Source of the DNA: Corynebacterium sp.
GTDB lineage: Bacteria > Actinomycetota > Actinomycetes > Mycobacteriales > Mycobacteriaceae
Direction of reading: 5' to 3'
Length of the DNA stretch: 24,126 nt
Assembly (NCBI GenBank): GCA_030450335.1
Contig: JAKDIS010000031.1
Span: forward strand, 1 to 24,126
The notes beneath the pieces are model-generated. The model was not told where the DNA came from, made no database searches, and saw nothing but the letters and a program-made list of their open reading frames with translations. The translations under genes and the position numbers were made by a program. Positions 1 to 7,105 of the stretch are shown here, piece by piece. Within the stretch, counting starts at the first letter, position 1. Every line of letters begins with the position of its first letter.

Positions 1-56
1 CTGACTCATGCCCCAGGTCAGGAAACAGCCGATTCTTGACCTGGGGCATGAGTCAG
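1..56 (-). terminator. Large perfect hairpin downstream of the reductase gene
   Basis: Bases 1-20 and 37-56 are perfect 20-bp inverted repeats separated by 16 nt. The structure lies 36 bases beyond the stop codon of the minus-strand reductase gene, where a terminator is expected. It touches the window edge, so any U-tract on the minus strand cannot be seen. The symmetry would also let it serve a plus-strand gene ending outside the window. The hairpin is seen directly; the terminator role is inferred from position. Confidence 0.6.
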
Positions 57-92
57 ATGACATGGGGGCTGGTGCAGCAGCTTCACGGCTGG

Positions 93-1103
93 TCAGGCCC
101 ACGGGTCGATGAGGATCTTGCCGCGCCCGAAACCACTGCCGCCACCGCCAACACCACCGCCCCCCAGCACCCCGGGCAGTCCGTCCAGCCCGGTCTCCAC
201 GGAGACGGGGGTGTGCAGCAGGCCGCGTCGCTGCAGGTCGAAGACCGGGGTGAACAGCTCGGGGAGGAGGTGGCGCGGATGGGAGTGCACGGTGTCGCGT
301 AGGCGGAGCATCTCCACGCGGGTTCCGCGTCGTCCGTCGAAGCAGTCCATGGGCAGCGGTTCACCGGAGAGCAGTCCGTAGAGCACCAGGGTGCCTCCGG
401 GGGCCAGGGCGTCGACCAGGTCGGTGCCGAGAGACCCGCCGATGCAGTCGAGGATCACGTCCGGCCCGCCGGACGTCCCGAACCGCGACCGTAGCTGCGT
501 GCGCCAGTCGGGCTCGGCGGTGCTGACCAGGCCGGACCACCGTTCGGGGTCGGCGACGGTGCTGCCCGGTGTGCCGCGCACCAGTCCGACCGGGCGCAGC
601 GACGTCCACTCGGTCAGCAGCTCGGCCAGGTGCCCGGCGATGGCGGATGTCGCTGCGGTGACCAGTACGGAGGAGGCTCCCGCGCAGTGTCGTGTCACCA
701 GCATGGAGGCGGTCAGCGGGTTGATGTAGGAGAAGCAGGCGGTGCGGTCGGACAGGTCCTCCGGCACCGGCACGCACCAGGAGTGCTCCACGGAGCGGCG
801 TTGCTGCCAGCAGCCGGGCCCACCCAGCGGCAGGACGCGGCGTCCGACGAGGTCCCGCAGGTGGGAAGGTACGTCGCGCCCCACGGCCTCGACGACGCCG
901 ACGCCCTCGAAACCGGGGACCATCGGGAAGGTGGTGCGTGAGGCGTACGCCCCGGAGACCGTCACGGCGTCGGACGGGTTGACGGTGGTGGCGGTCATCC
1001 GGATGGTCAGCTCGGGGGGGCCGGGCGGGCCGGGCCCGGCGACGGTGTCCACGGTGACGACCTCGTCGAGCGGTCCCGGGCGGTCGGCGACTGCTGCTCT
1101 CAT
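93..1103 (-). CDS. Zinc-free medium-chain dehydrogenase/reductase (quinone oxidoreductase / enoyl reductase type)
   Basis: The 336-residue product belongs to the medium-chain dehydrogenase/reductase superfamily and should reduce a C=C or quinone-type substrate with NAD(P)H in the cytoplasm. Visible family marks are a GroES-like N-terminal half with VPGFEGVGVVEAVG at about 63-76, YINPLTA at 126-132 (as in enoyl reductase-type members), and a Rossmann segment around 147-165 with VTAATSAIAGHLAE. The usual catalytic and structural zinc ligands are absent, which points to the zinc-independent branch. The ATG at 1103 starts directly at the family N-terminus (MRAAVADRPG); an in-frame upstream extension to 1193 would run into the divergent gene's promoter. 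An odd Gly-rich run (GGGGVGGGGSGFGRG) sits at 314-328, just before the C-terminal GKILID strand. The substrate is unknown. It is divergent from the next gene, with 88 bases between starts. Confidence 0.85.
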   Translation of the reverse strand: MRAAVADRPGPLDEVVTVDTVAGPGPPGPPELTIRMTATTVNPSDAVTVSGAYASRTTFPMVPGFEGVGVVEAVGRDVPSHLRDLVGRRVLPLGGPGCWQQRRSVEHSWCVPVPEDLSDRTACFSYINPLTASMLVTRHCAGASSVLVTAATSAIAGHLAELLTEWTSLRPVGLVRGTPGSTVADPERWSGLVSTAEPDWRTQLRSRFGTSGGPDVILDCIGGSLGTDLVDALAPGGTLVLYGLLSGEPLPMDCFDGRRGTRVEMLRLRDTVHSHPRHLLPELFTPVFDLQRRGLLHTPVSVETGLDGLPGVLGGGGVGGGGSGFGRGKILIDPWA

Positions 1104-1130
1104 GGGGTGGCAGTCTAGTCTGCGGTGGCG

Positions 1131-1183
1131 GGGGTGGTTCACCACCCCAATGCTTACGGCGGTGATACGCATCACCATAGAAT
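1131..1183 (+). promoter_or_regulatory. Probable promoter with two inverted repeats, leaderless start
   Basis: TAGAAT at 1178-1183 is a close match to a -10 hexamer. Transcription from it would begin at about the ATG at 1192, giving a leaderless mRNA; no good Shine-Dalgarno sequence precedes that ATG. Two inverted repeats lie upstream: GGGGTGGT/ACCACCCC (1131-1138 and 1141-1148) and GGTGAT-ACGC-ATCACC (1161-1176). The second occupies the spacer where -35/-10 recognition takes place and looks like an operator. No convincing -35 is seen. The repeats could also affect the divergent reductase gene. Confidence 0.45.
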
Positions 1184-1191
1184 GGGTCGGC

Positions 1192-1998
1192 ATGACCCTC
1201 GGCTTCCTCTTCTTCCGTCCTTGTGCAGGTGACAGCTACCGTCCCGACGAGGATCTCGTCGCCGAGGCGCACAGGATCCACGAGGAACTCGGCGACGACA
1301 TGAGCGCCACCACCCACCCGGAGGCGTTCCGCCGCGGTGGTGGGGACCCGCACCCGGGGCGTCCTGCGCCGCGGTCGGTGGCGGCCCTGGCGGCGTGGGT
1401 GGACGAGCACTGCGACTTCGGCGGCGTGGGGGTCGCCGGGGTCGACTCCTTCACGGTGCTGGAGTACCCGGTGGTGCCGGCGAACGACGTGCTGCACGTG
1501 GTGCTGCCGTTCTCCGAGGCGGCGACCACGGGCCCCGTGCTCCAGGACAAGGCCTGTGAACTGGGGTTGTGCATGGTCGACGACATGGAGCAGATCTGGG
1601 TGAACCCGACCGGGGTGGACCGTGGGCTGCGGATGCGCTCGTCGGTGGGCACGGTGACGTTGCACGTGGACGCCGGCAGCGTGCACGCCACGCTCGCCGC
1701 GGACGCCGACCGGCGGGAGCGTTCCGACGACGGCATCCCCTACGTGGTCGTGGAGTCGGGGTTGGCCGGCGGGAAGTCGGCGTTGGAGGCGTCCGCGGTC
1801 GGGCACGTCACCTTCGTGCAGGCCGCCCGCCTGGGCAACGGCTGGGTGGTGGAGTACCGGACGCGGCGGTCTCACTTCCGGCGGCACGCCGGGGACCTGG
1901 CGTCGGTGGTGCAGGACGTCGCGGCGTTCGCCGACGGCGACGCGTCCTTCCTCTCCCTCGGGTGGGACGACGCCACGGCGGAGACGGTGCAGCGGTGA
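1192..1998 (+). CDS. Conserved-looking hypothetical protein, 268 aa
   Basis: I do not recognise the family. The product is a soluble, acidic protein with no signal peptide or membrane segment. It begins MTLGFLFFRPCAGDSYRP and contains a central valine-rich beta-type region around 85-110 (ending VLHVVLPFSEAA), a DDMEQIWVNP stretch near 130, and a C-terminal HFRRHAGDLASVVQDVAAFA helix. Codon use and GC pattern match neighbouring real genes. The ATG at 1192 fits a leaderless transcript from the -10 at 1178-1183; in-frame upstream codons read through non-coding-like sequence. Its TGA overlaps the GTG start of the nucleoside hydrolase by three bases, so the two genes are probably co-transcribed and translationally coupled. 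A nucleoside-related role is only a guess from that coupling. Confidence 0.75.
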   Translation: MTLGFLFFRPCAGDSYRPDEDLVAEAHRIHEELGDDMSATTHPEAFRRGGGDPHPGRPAPRSVAALAAWVDEHCDFGGVGVAGVDSFTVLEYPVVPANDVLHVVLPFSEAATTGPVLQDKACELGLCMVDDMEQIWVNPTGVDRGLRMRSSVGTVTLHVDAGSVHATLAADADRRERSDDGIPYVVVESGLAGGKSALEASAVGHVTFVQAARLGNGWVVEYRTRRSHFRRHAGDLASVVQDVAAFADGDASFLSLGWDDATAETVQR

Positions 1999-3002
1999 GT
2001 GCGCGGGACGCCCCGACGCGGGTCGTCGCCGACGTGGACACCGGTATCGACGACGCGTTGGCGCTGGTGTGGTTGGCCTCGAAGCATCGGTCGGGTGCCA
2101 TTGATCTGCAGGTCACGACGTCGGCGGGCAACACCACCGCGGCGCTGGCGGCGCGGAACTCGCTCGAAGTGCTGCGGGTCGCCGGGGCGTCGGACGTGCC
2201 GGTCGTGGCGGGCGCGCAGGCGCCGCGGGTGCTGCCGCTGACGACCACGCCGGAGACGCACGGCCCGGAGGGGTTGGGGTACTGGACGCCGCATGTGCTG
2301 AACGTGCCGGACGCGTCGGACGCTGCGACGGCGGTGGCGGCGTGGCGGCGTGCCGCCCCGGACCACCTGCTGGTGGCGGGGCCGGCGACGAACCTGGCCT
2401 ACGCGGTGGAGCGCGCCCCGGAGGTGCTGCGCGGCGCGCAGGTGACGCTGATGTGCGGGGCGTTCACCTACCCGGGTAATACGACTCCCACGGCGGAGTG
2501 GAACACGTGGGTCGACCCGCACGCGTTGTCCTTCGCGCTGGAGAACTGGCCGGAGGGGGCGGTGCCGCCGGTGATCTGCCCGTTGAACGTGACCGAGCAG
2601 GTGCTGTTGACCCCGGAGCGTCTGGAGGCGATGCTTGCCGGGTTTGCCGGTGAGCTGCCGGACCTGCTGCGCGACGCACTGCGGTTCTACTTCGAGTTCC
2701 ACGAGTCGGTGGGTGTCGGCTACCTCGCGCAGATCCACGACCTGGCCGCGGCGATGGTGATGCTGGGGGAGGTCGGGGCGGACTTCCGGGCGGCGACGGT
2801 CGCCGTGGAGGCGGAGTCGGCGCTGCTGCGCGGCACGACCGTCGCCGACTGGATGGACGGCGGCGCGGCGGGCACAGAAGACACGGCGGTGGGACCGTAC
2901 TGGGGACGTCCGGCGAATGCCCGCGTCCTCACCGGACTGGACCCGGACGAGGTGTCCGCCCGGTTCGCCTCTGCGCTCACGGTCACAGGTACCAGGAGAT
3001 GA
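1995..3002 (+). CDS. Nucleoside hydrolase (inosine/uridine-preferring family)
   Basis: The 335-residue product should hydrolyse the N-glycosidic bond of ribonucleosides, releasing base and ribose for salvage. It shows the Ca2+-binding signature of the family near the N-terminus (D13-V-D15-T-G-I-D19-D20), a GPATNLAYAVERAPEV segment, the ribose-contacting TAEWNTWVDP motif, and an I-H248-D pair matching the active-site histidine and the C-terminal calcium-ligand aspartate. Length is normal for the family. The GTG at 1995 is chosen because it overlaps the stop of the upstream gene (GTGA) and leaves a standard N-terminus. The 3' end overlaps the convergent small membrane-protein gene by 20 bases. 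Base preference cannot be read from sequence. Confidence 0.92.
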   Translation: MSARDAPTRVVADVDTGIDDALALVWLASKHRSGAIDLQVTTSAGNTTAALAARNSLEVLRVAGASDVPVVAGAQAPRVLPLTTTPETHGPEGLGYWTPHVLNVPDASDAATAVAAWRRAAPDHLLVAGPATNLAYAVERAPEVLRGAQVTLMCGAFTYPGNTTPTAEWNTWVDPHALSFALENWPEGAVPPVICPLNVTEQVLLTPERLEAMLAGFAGELPDLLRDALRFYFEFHESVGVGYLAQIHDLAAAMVMLGEVGADFRAATVAVEAESALLRGTTVADWMDGGAAGTEDTAVGPYWGRPANARVLTGLDPDEVSARFASALTVTGTRR

Positions 3003-3486
3003 CGAGGTCGCCGAAGAACCCGAAGAGCACGCCCCAGGCGATGATCGCGACGCCCTGGAACAGGTAGACGGCCCGCTTGTCCGCGCCCAGGGCCACCAGC
3101 GTGGGGCCGGTGATCTGGCTGGCCAGGATGATCGGCCCCAGCAGGGAGACGCCGGGCACGCCGAGTTTCTCGACGTAGCGGGCGATCTTCCGCTGGCGGT
3201 TGCTCGTTGTCTTTTCGCCACCGCGCCTCGAGGTGGTGGCACGGCGGGCACGGGCGGCCAGGGCGATCAGGGCGAAGGTGGAGAGTACGTTGCCCAGCAC
3301 AGCGGTGGCGACGACGGCGGCCGACGGTTCGATCCCCAGGGCCACGCCGAGGAAACTGCCCAGGTAGGACTCGATGAAGGGCACTGCACCGGCGAGCAGG
3401 ATCACGAGGAACTGCTGCCAGGGCTCCACCGAGGCGGCGTACTCCGCGAAGCGTTGGAAGAGGTCTGCGATGGTGTCGGAAATCAT
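2983..3486 (-). CDS. Small multidrug export-type membrane protein
   Basis: The 167-residue product resembles the Sm_multidrug_ex family of small integral membrane proteins, often annotated as putative small multidrug efflux proteins; transport has rarely been shown. About four hydrophobic segments are visible near residues 25-50, 53-78, 112-135 and 140-164. A basic cytoplasmic loop rich in Arg/Lys/Thr lies at 80-104. AVPFIESYLGSFLGVALGI (34-52) is the most family-like part. The start is uncertain: ATG at 3486 begins just before the conserved part, while an in-frame ATG at 3558 would add 24 polar residues and has an AGGA 11 bases upstream. The gene converges on and overlaps the nucleoside hydrolase end. 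It is divergent from the CoA ligase gene. Confidence 0.75.
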   Translation of the reverse strand: MISDTIADLFQRFAEYAASVEPWQQFLVILLAGAVPFIESYLGSFLGVALGIEPSAAVVATAVLGNVLSTFALIALAARARRATTSRRGGEKTTSNRQRKIARYVEKLGVPGVSLLGPIILASQITGPTLVALGADKRAVYLFQGVAIIAWGVLFGFFGDLVISWYL

Positions 3487-3706
3487 GCCCCCGATTCTGC
3501 TGGCGGTGACTTCCCCCAGGTAGGGCCACCTGTCAGGGATGCGACTGACGGATGTCATCGCCGAGCAGGTCCTGGGTGGGCCGAATACGCTGCGGGAGGG
3601 GGACCTCGGACGGTAGTTTGATCCTCAAAGCGCAACAGTGTGACCGTGGCCACCGCACGGTGGTCCCGGGAGCCGACGCGAGAGCCGAGAGACCAGGAGA
3701 GCCACC

Positions 3707-5320
3707 GTGCCAGTCGCGAGTCCCTACCCCCGCATCGACGTGCCCGACATCAGCGTCTACGACCAGGTCTTCGGGACCCTCGCACCCGGCGACGAGGAGC
3801 GTCCGGCCGTCACGGACTCCGCCACCGGCGTAACCGTGAGCTACGGTGAGCTGCGCCAGCAGGTCGACCTCTTCGCCGGGGCGCTGGCCGCCCGCGGGGT
3901 GGGGGTGGGAGACGTCGTCGCCCTGCACTGCCCGAACACCCACGCCTTCGTCGTGGCCTTCCACGGCATCCTGCGCGCCGGGGCGACGGTGACCACCGTC
4001 GGTTCGCTGAACACCGCCGAGGACGTGGCCAAGCAGGTCACCATCGCCGGGGCGTCCCTGCTGTTCACCGTCGAGATGCTCGGCCCCAACGGCGCCGACG
4101 GCGCCCGAAAGGCAGGGCTGTCGGACGAAGCGATCGTCGACCTCACCGACGGCACGCAGGGCCTGGCGGCGATGCTGCAGCAGGGCCACCCGGCCCCGGA
4201 GGTGACGATCGACCCGGCGTCCCACGTGGCCGTCCTGCCGTTCTCCTCGGGCACCACCGGTGTGCCCAAGGGCGTGCGGCTGAGCCACACCAACCTCGTG
4301 GCCAACATCCTGCAGACCCTGCCGCAGCTCACCGAGAACGGGCAGGACCGCAACTCCTCGGTGATGGCCGTGCTGCCGTTCTTCCACATCTACGGGATGA
4401 ACACGGTGCTCAACACCACGCTGGCCAACCGGGCGCACCTGGTGACCATGCCCTCGTTCGACCTGAAGACCTTCCTGGAGCTGCACCAGGCGCACGGCAT
4501 CGACTTCTCCTTCGTGGCCCCGCCGATCGCCGTGGTGCTGGCGAAGCACCCGCTGGTCGACGACTACGACCTGGACAAGCTCAAGACCCTGCTCTCCGGC
4601 GCGGCCGCCCTGGACCACGCGCTCGCCGCGGCGGTGCAGGAGCGTCTCAGCGTCACGGTGGTGCAGGGCTACGGGATGACCGAGACCTCCCCGGTGACCC
4701 ACACCGGCATCCGTGGCACCACCCCGTTGGAGTCCATCGGCCTGCCGGTGGCGAACACCGAGTGCAAGGTCGTGGACCTCACCGACGAGGCCCTCGGCGA
4801 GATCCTGCCGCCCGGCAACGCGGGCGAGAAGTCCGACTCCGGTGAGATGTGGGTCCGTGGCCCGCAGATCATGCTCGGCTACCTCGACAACGAGGAGGCC
4901 ACACAGAACACCCTCGTCGGCGACGGCTGGCTGCGCACCGGTGACGTGGTGGAGTACGACCACGAGGGCAACGTGTACGTGGTCGACCGGGCCAAGGAAC
5001 TGATCAAGTACAAGGGCTACCAGGTCGCCCCGGCGGAGCTCGAGGCGTTGCTGATGACGCACGAGGACGTCGCCGACGCCGCGGTCGTCGGTTTCATCCG
5101 TGAGGAGGACGGCGAGGAGCTGCCGCGCGCCTTCGTCGTCGCCCAGGTGCACGACGGGGAGCCGGTCACGGTGGACAAGGACGCCTTGATCGCGTGGGTC
5201 GCCGAGCAGGTCGCCCCGTACAAGAAGATCCGCATGGTGGAGGTCGTCGACGAGATCCCGAAGTCCGGCACCGGCAAGATCCTGCGCAAGGACCTGCGCG
5301 GGGTGCCGGTCAGCGGGTAG
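3707..5320 (+). CDS. AMP-forming acyl-CoA / 4-coumarate-type CoA ligase
   Basis: This 537-residue enzyme of the ANL superfamily should activate a carboxylic acid with ATP and load it onto coenzyme A. Core motifs are complete: P-loop SSGTTGVPKGV at 180-190, A5 motif GYGMTETSPV at 321-330, GDGWLRTGD at 405-413, hinge DRAKELIKYKGYQV at 427-440, and the catalytic lysine K524 in PKSGTGK. The pattern is closest to 4-coumarate-CoA ligase-like enzymes, but aromatic versus fatty acid substrate cannot be decided. Start is GTG at 3707, six bases after AGGAGA (3695-3700). It heads a plus-strand group with the phosphatase-fold protein and the GntR regulator, with a 151-base gap to the next gene. A weak -10-like TAGTTT lies at 3614-3619. 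Confidence 0.92.
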   Translation: MPVASPYPRIDVPDISVYDQVFGTLAPGDEERPAVTDSATGVTVSYGELRQQVDLFAGALAARGVGVGDVVALHCPNTHAFVVAFHGILRAGATVTTVGSLNTAEDVAKQVTIAGASLLFTVEMLGPNGADGARKAGLSDEAIVDLTDGTQGLAAMLQQGHPAPEVTIDPASHVAVLPFSSGTTGVPKGVRLSHTNLVANILQTLPQLTENGQDRNSSVMAVLPFFHIYGMNTVLNTTLANRAHLVTMPSFDLKTFLELHQAHGIDFSFVAPPIAVVLAKHPLVDDYDLDKLKTLLSGAAALDHALAAAVQERLSVTVVQGYGMTETSPVTHTGIRGTTPLESIGLPVANTECKVVDLTDEALGEILPPGNAGEKSDSGEMWVRGPQIMLGYLDNEEATQNTLVGDGWLRTGDVVEYDHEGNVYVVDRAKELIKYKGYQVAPAELEALLMTHEDVADAAVVGFIREEDGEELPRAFVVAQVHDGEPVTVDKDALIAWVAEQVAPYKKIRMVEVVDEIPKSGTGKILRKDLRGVPVSG

Positions 5321-5379
5321 CGGCGTCCCCGCTCCGGCACACGGTGCGGGACTCGGGCCCGTTCGTGAACGCAGCATCG

Positions 5380-5411
5380 TATAACCTGGGGAAAAACTCA
5401 GTGAACCACTG
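5380..5411 (+). promoter_or_regulatory. -10 element and overlapping inverted repeats before the phosphatase/GntR pair
   Basis: TATAAC at 5380-5385 is a good -10 hexamer; no clear -35 is present. Fourteen bases further on lies CAGTG-AAC-CACTG (5399-5411), which overlaps TGAAC-CACT-GTTCA (5402-5415). Such short symmetric elements just after a promoter are typical of operators. The GntR regulator encoded in the same unit is the obvious candidate binder, but this is inference. Confidence 0.4.
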
Positions 5412-5471
5412 TTCAACCGGCAGTGGCGCAGATGCCGACGGCGGTCCGCCCGCCGGGGACAGGAGCGAACG

Positions 5472-6248
5472 ATGGCACTGATCTACCTCGTGCGTCACGG
5501 CCAGGCCGGCGCAGGGATGTCCGGTTACGGCGGTGCCGGTGACGAACGCTCGGTGCAGAGCCGGTACGACGGGCTGACCGACCTGGGACGACGCCAGGCG
5601 GCGACGGTGGGCGAGGCCCTGGCCCGTCGTCTCGACGGTGGCCCACGCTTGCCGGTGATCTGCGGCCCGCTGCACCGCCAGCACGACACGGCCGCCGCCG
5701 TCGCCCGGGCGCTGGACGGTACCGAACCGGCCGCCGAACCTGTCACCGACACAGCGTGGAAGGAGCTCGACTCCGACTCCGTCGTCGTGCCGTGGCTGCG
5801 TCGCAACCCGGAGACCGCCGCGCGGTTGAAGGCGGCGACGGGGCACGATGAGGACGCACCGGACGCCGCCCCGGTGATGCGCGAGGTGCTCGCCGGCGCG
5901 ATCGGGGAGTGGGTCGGCGGGGAGAGCTTCCGCCAGTTCCGGGCCACGGTGCTCAGCGGACTGACCCGCGCCGCAGCATCCGCACGCCAGGACGGTGGTG
6001 CGGTGGTCGCCACGTCCGCCGGGGTGATCGCCACCTGCACCGCGGCGGTGTCAGGCCTGTCGCGTCAGGTCGTCCCGCCGCTGATGGGGCGGGTGTACAA
6101 CGCCTCGGTGACGGTGATCAAGGTCACCGACGAGCCGCGGGACCCGCGGGCGGGTTACGTGGGGGCGGAGCTGGTGTCGTTCAACGAGTACGCGCACCTG
6201 GACCGCACCGACGCCACCGGCGCCCGTCCGGAACTCACGCTGCTGTAG
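5472..6248 (+). CDS. Histidine phosphatase-fold protein lacking the second catalytic His
   Basis: The 258-residue product has the phosphoglycerate mutase-like fold. The phosphohistidine motif is present (R8-H9-G10), followed by a normal second arginine region (GPLHRQHDTA, 66-74) and a candidate acid E98. The usual C-terminal SHGG-type motif reads A-T-S182-A-G-V-I, so serine replaces the second histidine. From general knowledge, some actinobacterial and proteobacterial members share a TSGG-type variant, so this may mark a subfamily rather than a broken enzyme. Start ATG follows AGGAG (5461-5465) by six bases. Its TAG overlaps the GTG start of the GntR gene by one base, so the two are coupled. 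Substrate unknown; the adjoining CoA ligase suggests a link to acid or phospho-intermediate metabolism. Confidence 0.88.
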   Translation: MALIYLVRHGQAGAGMSGYGGAGDERSVQSRYDGLTDLGRRQAATVGEALARRLDGGPRLPVICGPLHRQHDTAAAVARALDGTEPAAEPVTDTAWKELDSDSVVVPWLRRNPETAARLKAATGHDEDAPDAAPVMREVLAGAIGEWVGGESFRQFRATVLSGLTRAAASARQDGGAVVATSAGVIATCTAAVSGLSRQVVPPLMGRVYNASVTVIKVTDEPRDPRAGYVGAELVSFNEYAHLDRTDATGARPELTLL

Positions 6249-7099
6249 TGGACGCGACACCGCTCGCCGAGCAGCTGAGTACCCGTATCGTCGACGACCT
6301 GCGGCGCAACGGTGCCGTGGAGGGCACCCGCCTGGTGGAGCGCAACCTGGCCGGGCAACTGGGGGTGTCGCGCACGCCGGTGCGTGCCGCGCTGGCGCTG
6401 CTCGTGGAGGCCGGGACGGTGCGACGCGACGGCCGCGGCCACGTCCTCGCGCAGCTTCCGCCCGCCGGGCAGGACGCGGGGCCGGAGGAGGCCGCCTACC
6501 TCGCGATCGCCGGCGACCGGCTCGACGGGGAGCTGGGCGAGCAGGTGACCGAGAACGCGCTGATGCGACGCTACGGCCTGGGCGCCGGGCAGCTGCAGCA
6601 GGTGCTGCGCCGCATCGCGTCCGAGGGGTGGGCCGAACCCGCGCCGGGCTACGGGTGGCGCTTCCGCGAGGTGCTGACCTCGTCGGACGCCTACCGGCAG
6701 AGCCACCGCTTCCGGCTGATCGTGGAGCCCGCCGCCTTGCTGGAGCCCGGCTACCGGGTGGACGTCGCCGAACTCACGGCGCGCCGCGCCGAGCAGGTCG
6801 CCCTGGCCGACGGGCGTGCGGCGCAGGTGAGCGTACCGGAGCTGTTCGACCTGAACTCCCGCTTCCACGAGGTGCTCGTCGCCGGCGCGCACAACCCCTT
6901 CCTCGTGGACTCGGTGGCGCGGGTCAACCGGCTGCGCCGCCTGCAGGAGTACCGCAGGACGCTGCGTCCGGCGCGCGCGCAGGTGCGCTGCGCCGAGCAC
7001 GTCGCGATCGCCGACCTGGTGCTGGACGGACGCCTCTCCGAGGCGTCCGCCCTGCTCGGTGAGCATCTCGGCGGGGTCGCGGAGGAGAAGGGGAGGTAG
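6248..7099 (+). CDS. GntR-family regulator with two winged-helix segments and FCD domain
   Basis: The 283-residue product is a FadR-type transcription regulator. A GntR winged helix covers about 5-68 (LAGQLGVSRTPVRAAL recognition helix at 34-49). A second segment at about 84-140 has the same length and layout (ALMRRYGLGAGQLQQVLRRI), suggesting a second HTH. A ligand-binding FCD domain follows at 150-278, with plausible metal ligands D201, H207, H251 and H273. Start is GTG at 6248, sharing one base with the upstream stop. The gene ends six bases from the stop of the convergent dehydrogenase. Likely targets are its own unit and possibly the dehydrogenase. FCD ligands are often organic acids; the actual ligand is unknown. 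Confidence 0.87.
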   Translation: MDATPLAEQLSTRIVDDLRRNGAVEGTRLVERNLAGQLGVSRTPVRAALALLVEAGTVRRDGRGHVLAQLPPAGQDAGPEEAAYLAIAGDRLDGELGEQVTENALMRRYGLGAGQLQQVLRRIASEGWAEPAPGYGWRFREVLTSSDAYRQSHRFRLIVEPAALLEPGYRVDVAELTARRAEQVALADGRAAQVSVPELFDLNSRFHEVLVAGAHNPFLVDSVARVNRLRRLQEYRRTLRPARAQVRCAEHVAIADLVLDGRLSEASALLGEHLGGVAEEKGR

Positions 7100-7105
7100 G
7101 GACGT

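Noticed and set aside
2988..2993. GGTACC hexamer at the nucleoside hydrolase 3' end, and others at 5719 and 23443, as extra MarR sites
   Set aside because: They are single, lack the CAGGTACCTG palindrome and clustering, and two lie within coding sequence; chance occurrence is likely.
3533..5416. A 627-codon minus-strand open frame opposite the CoA ligase gene
   Set aside because: Its composition is that of a shadow frame (His/Arg/Val-rich, no motifs), while the plus strand has all ANL-superfamily motifs.
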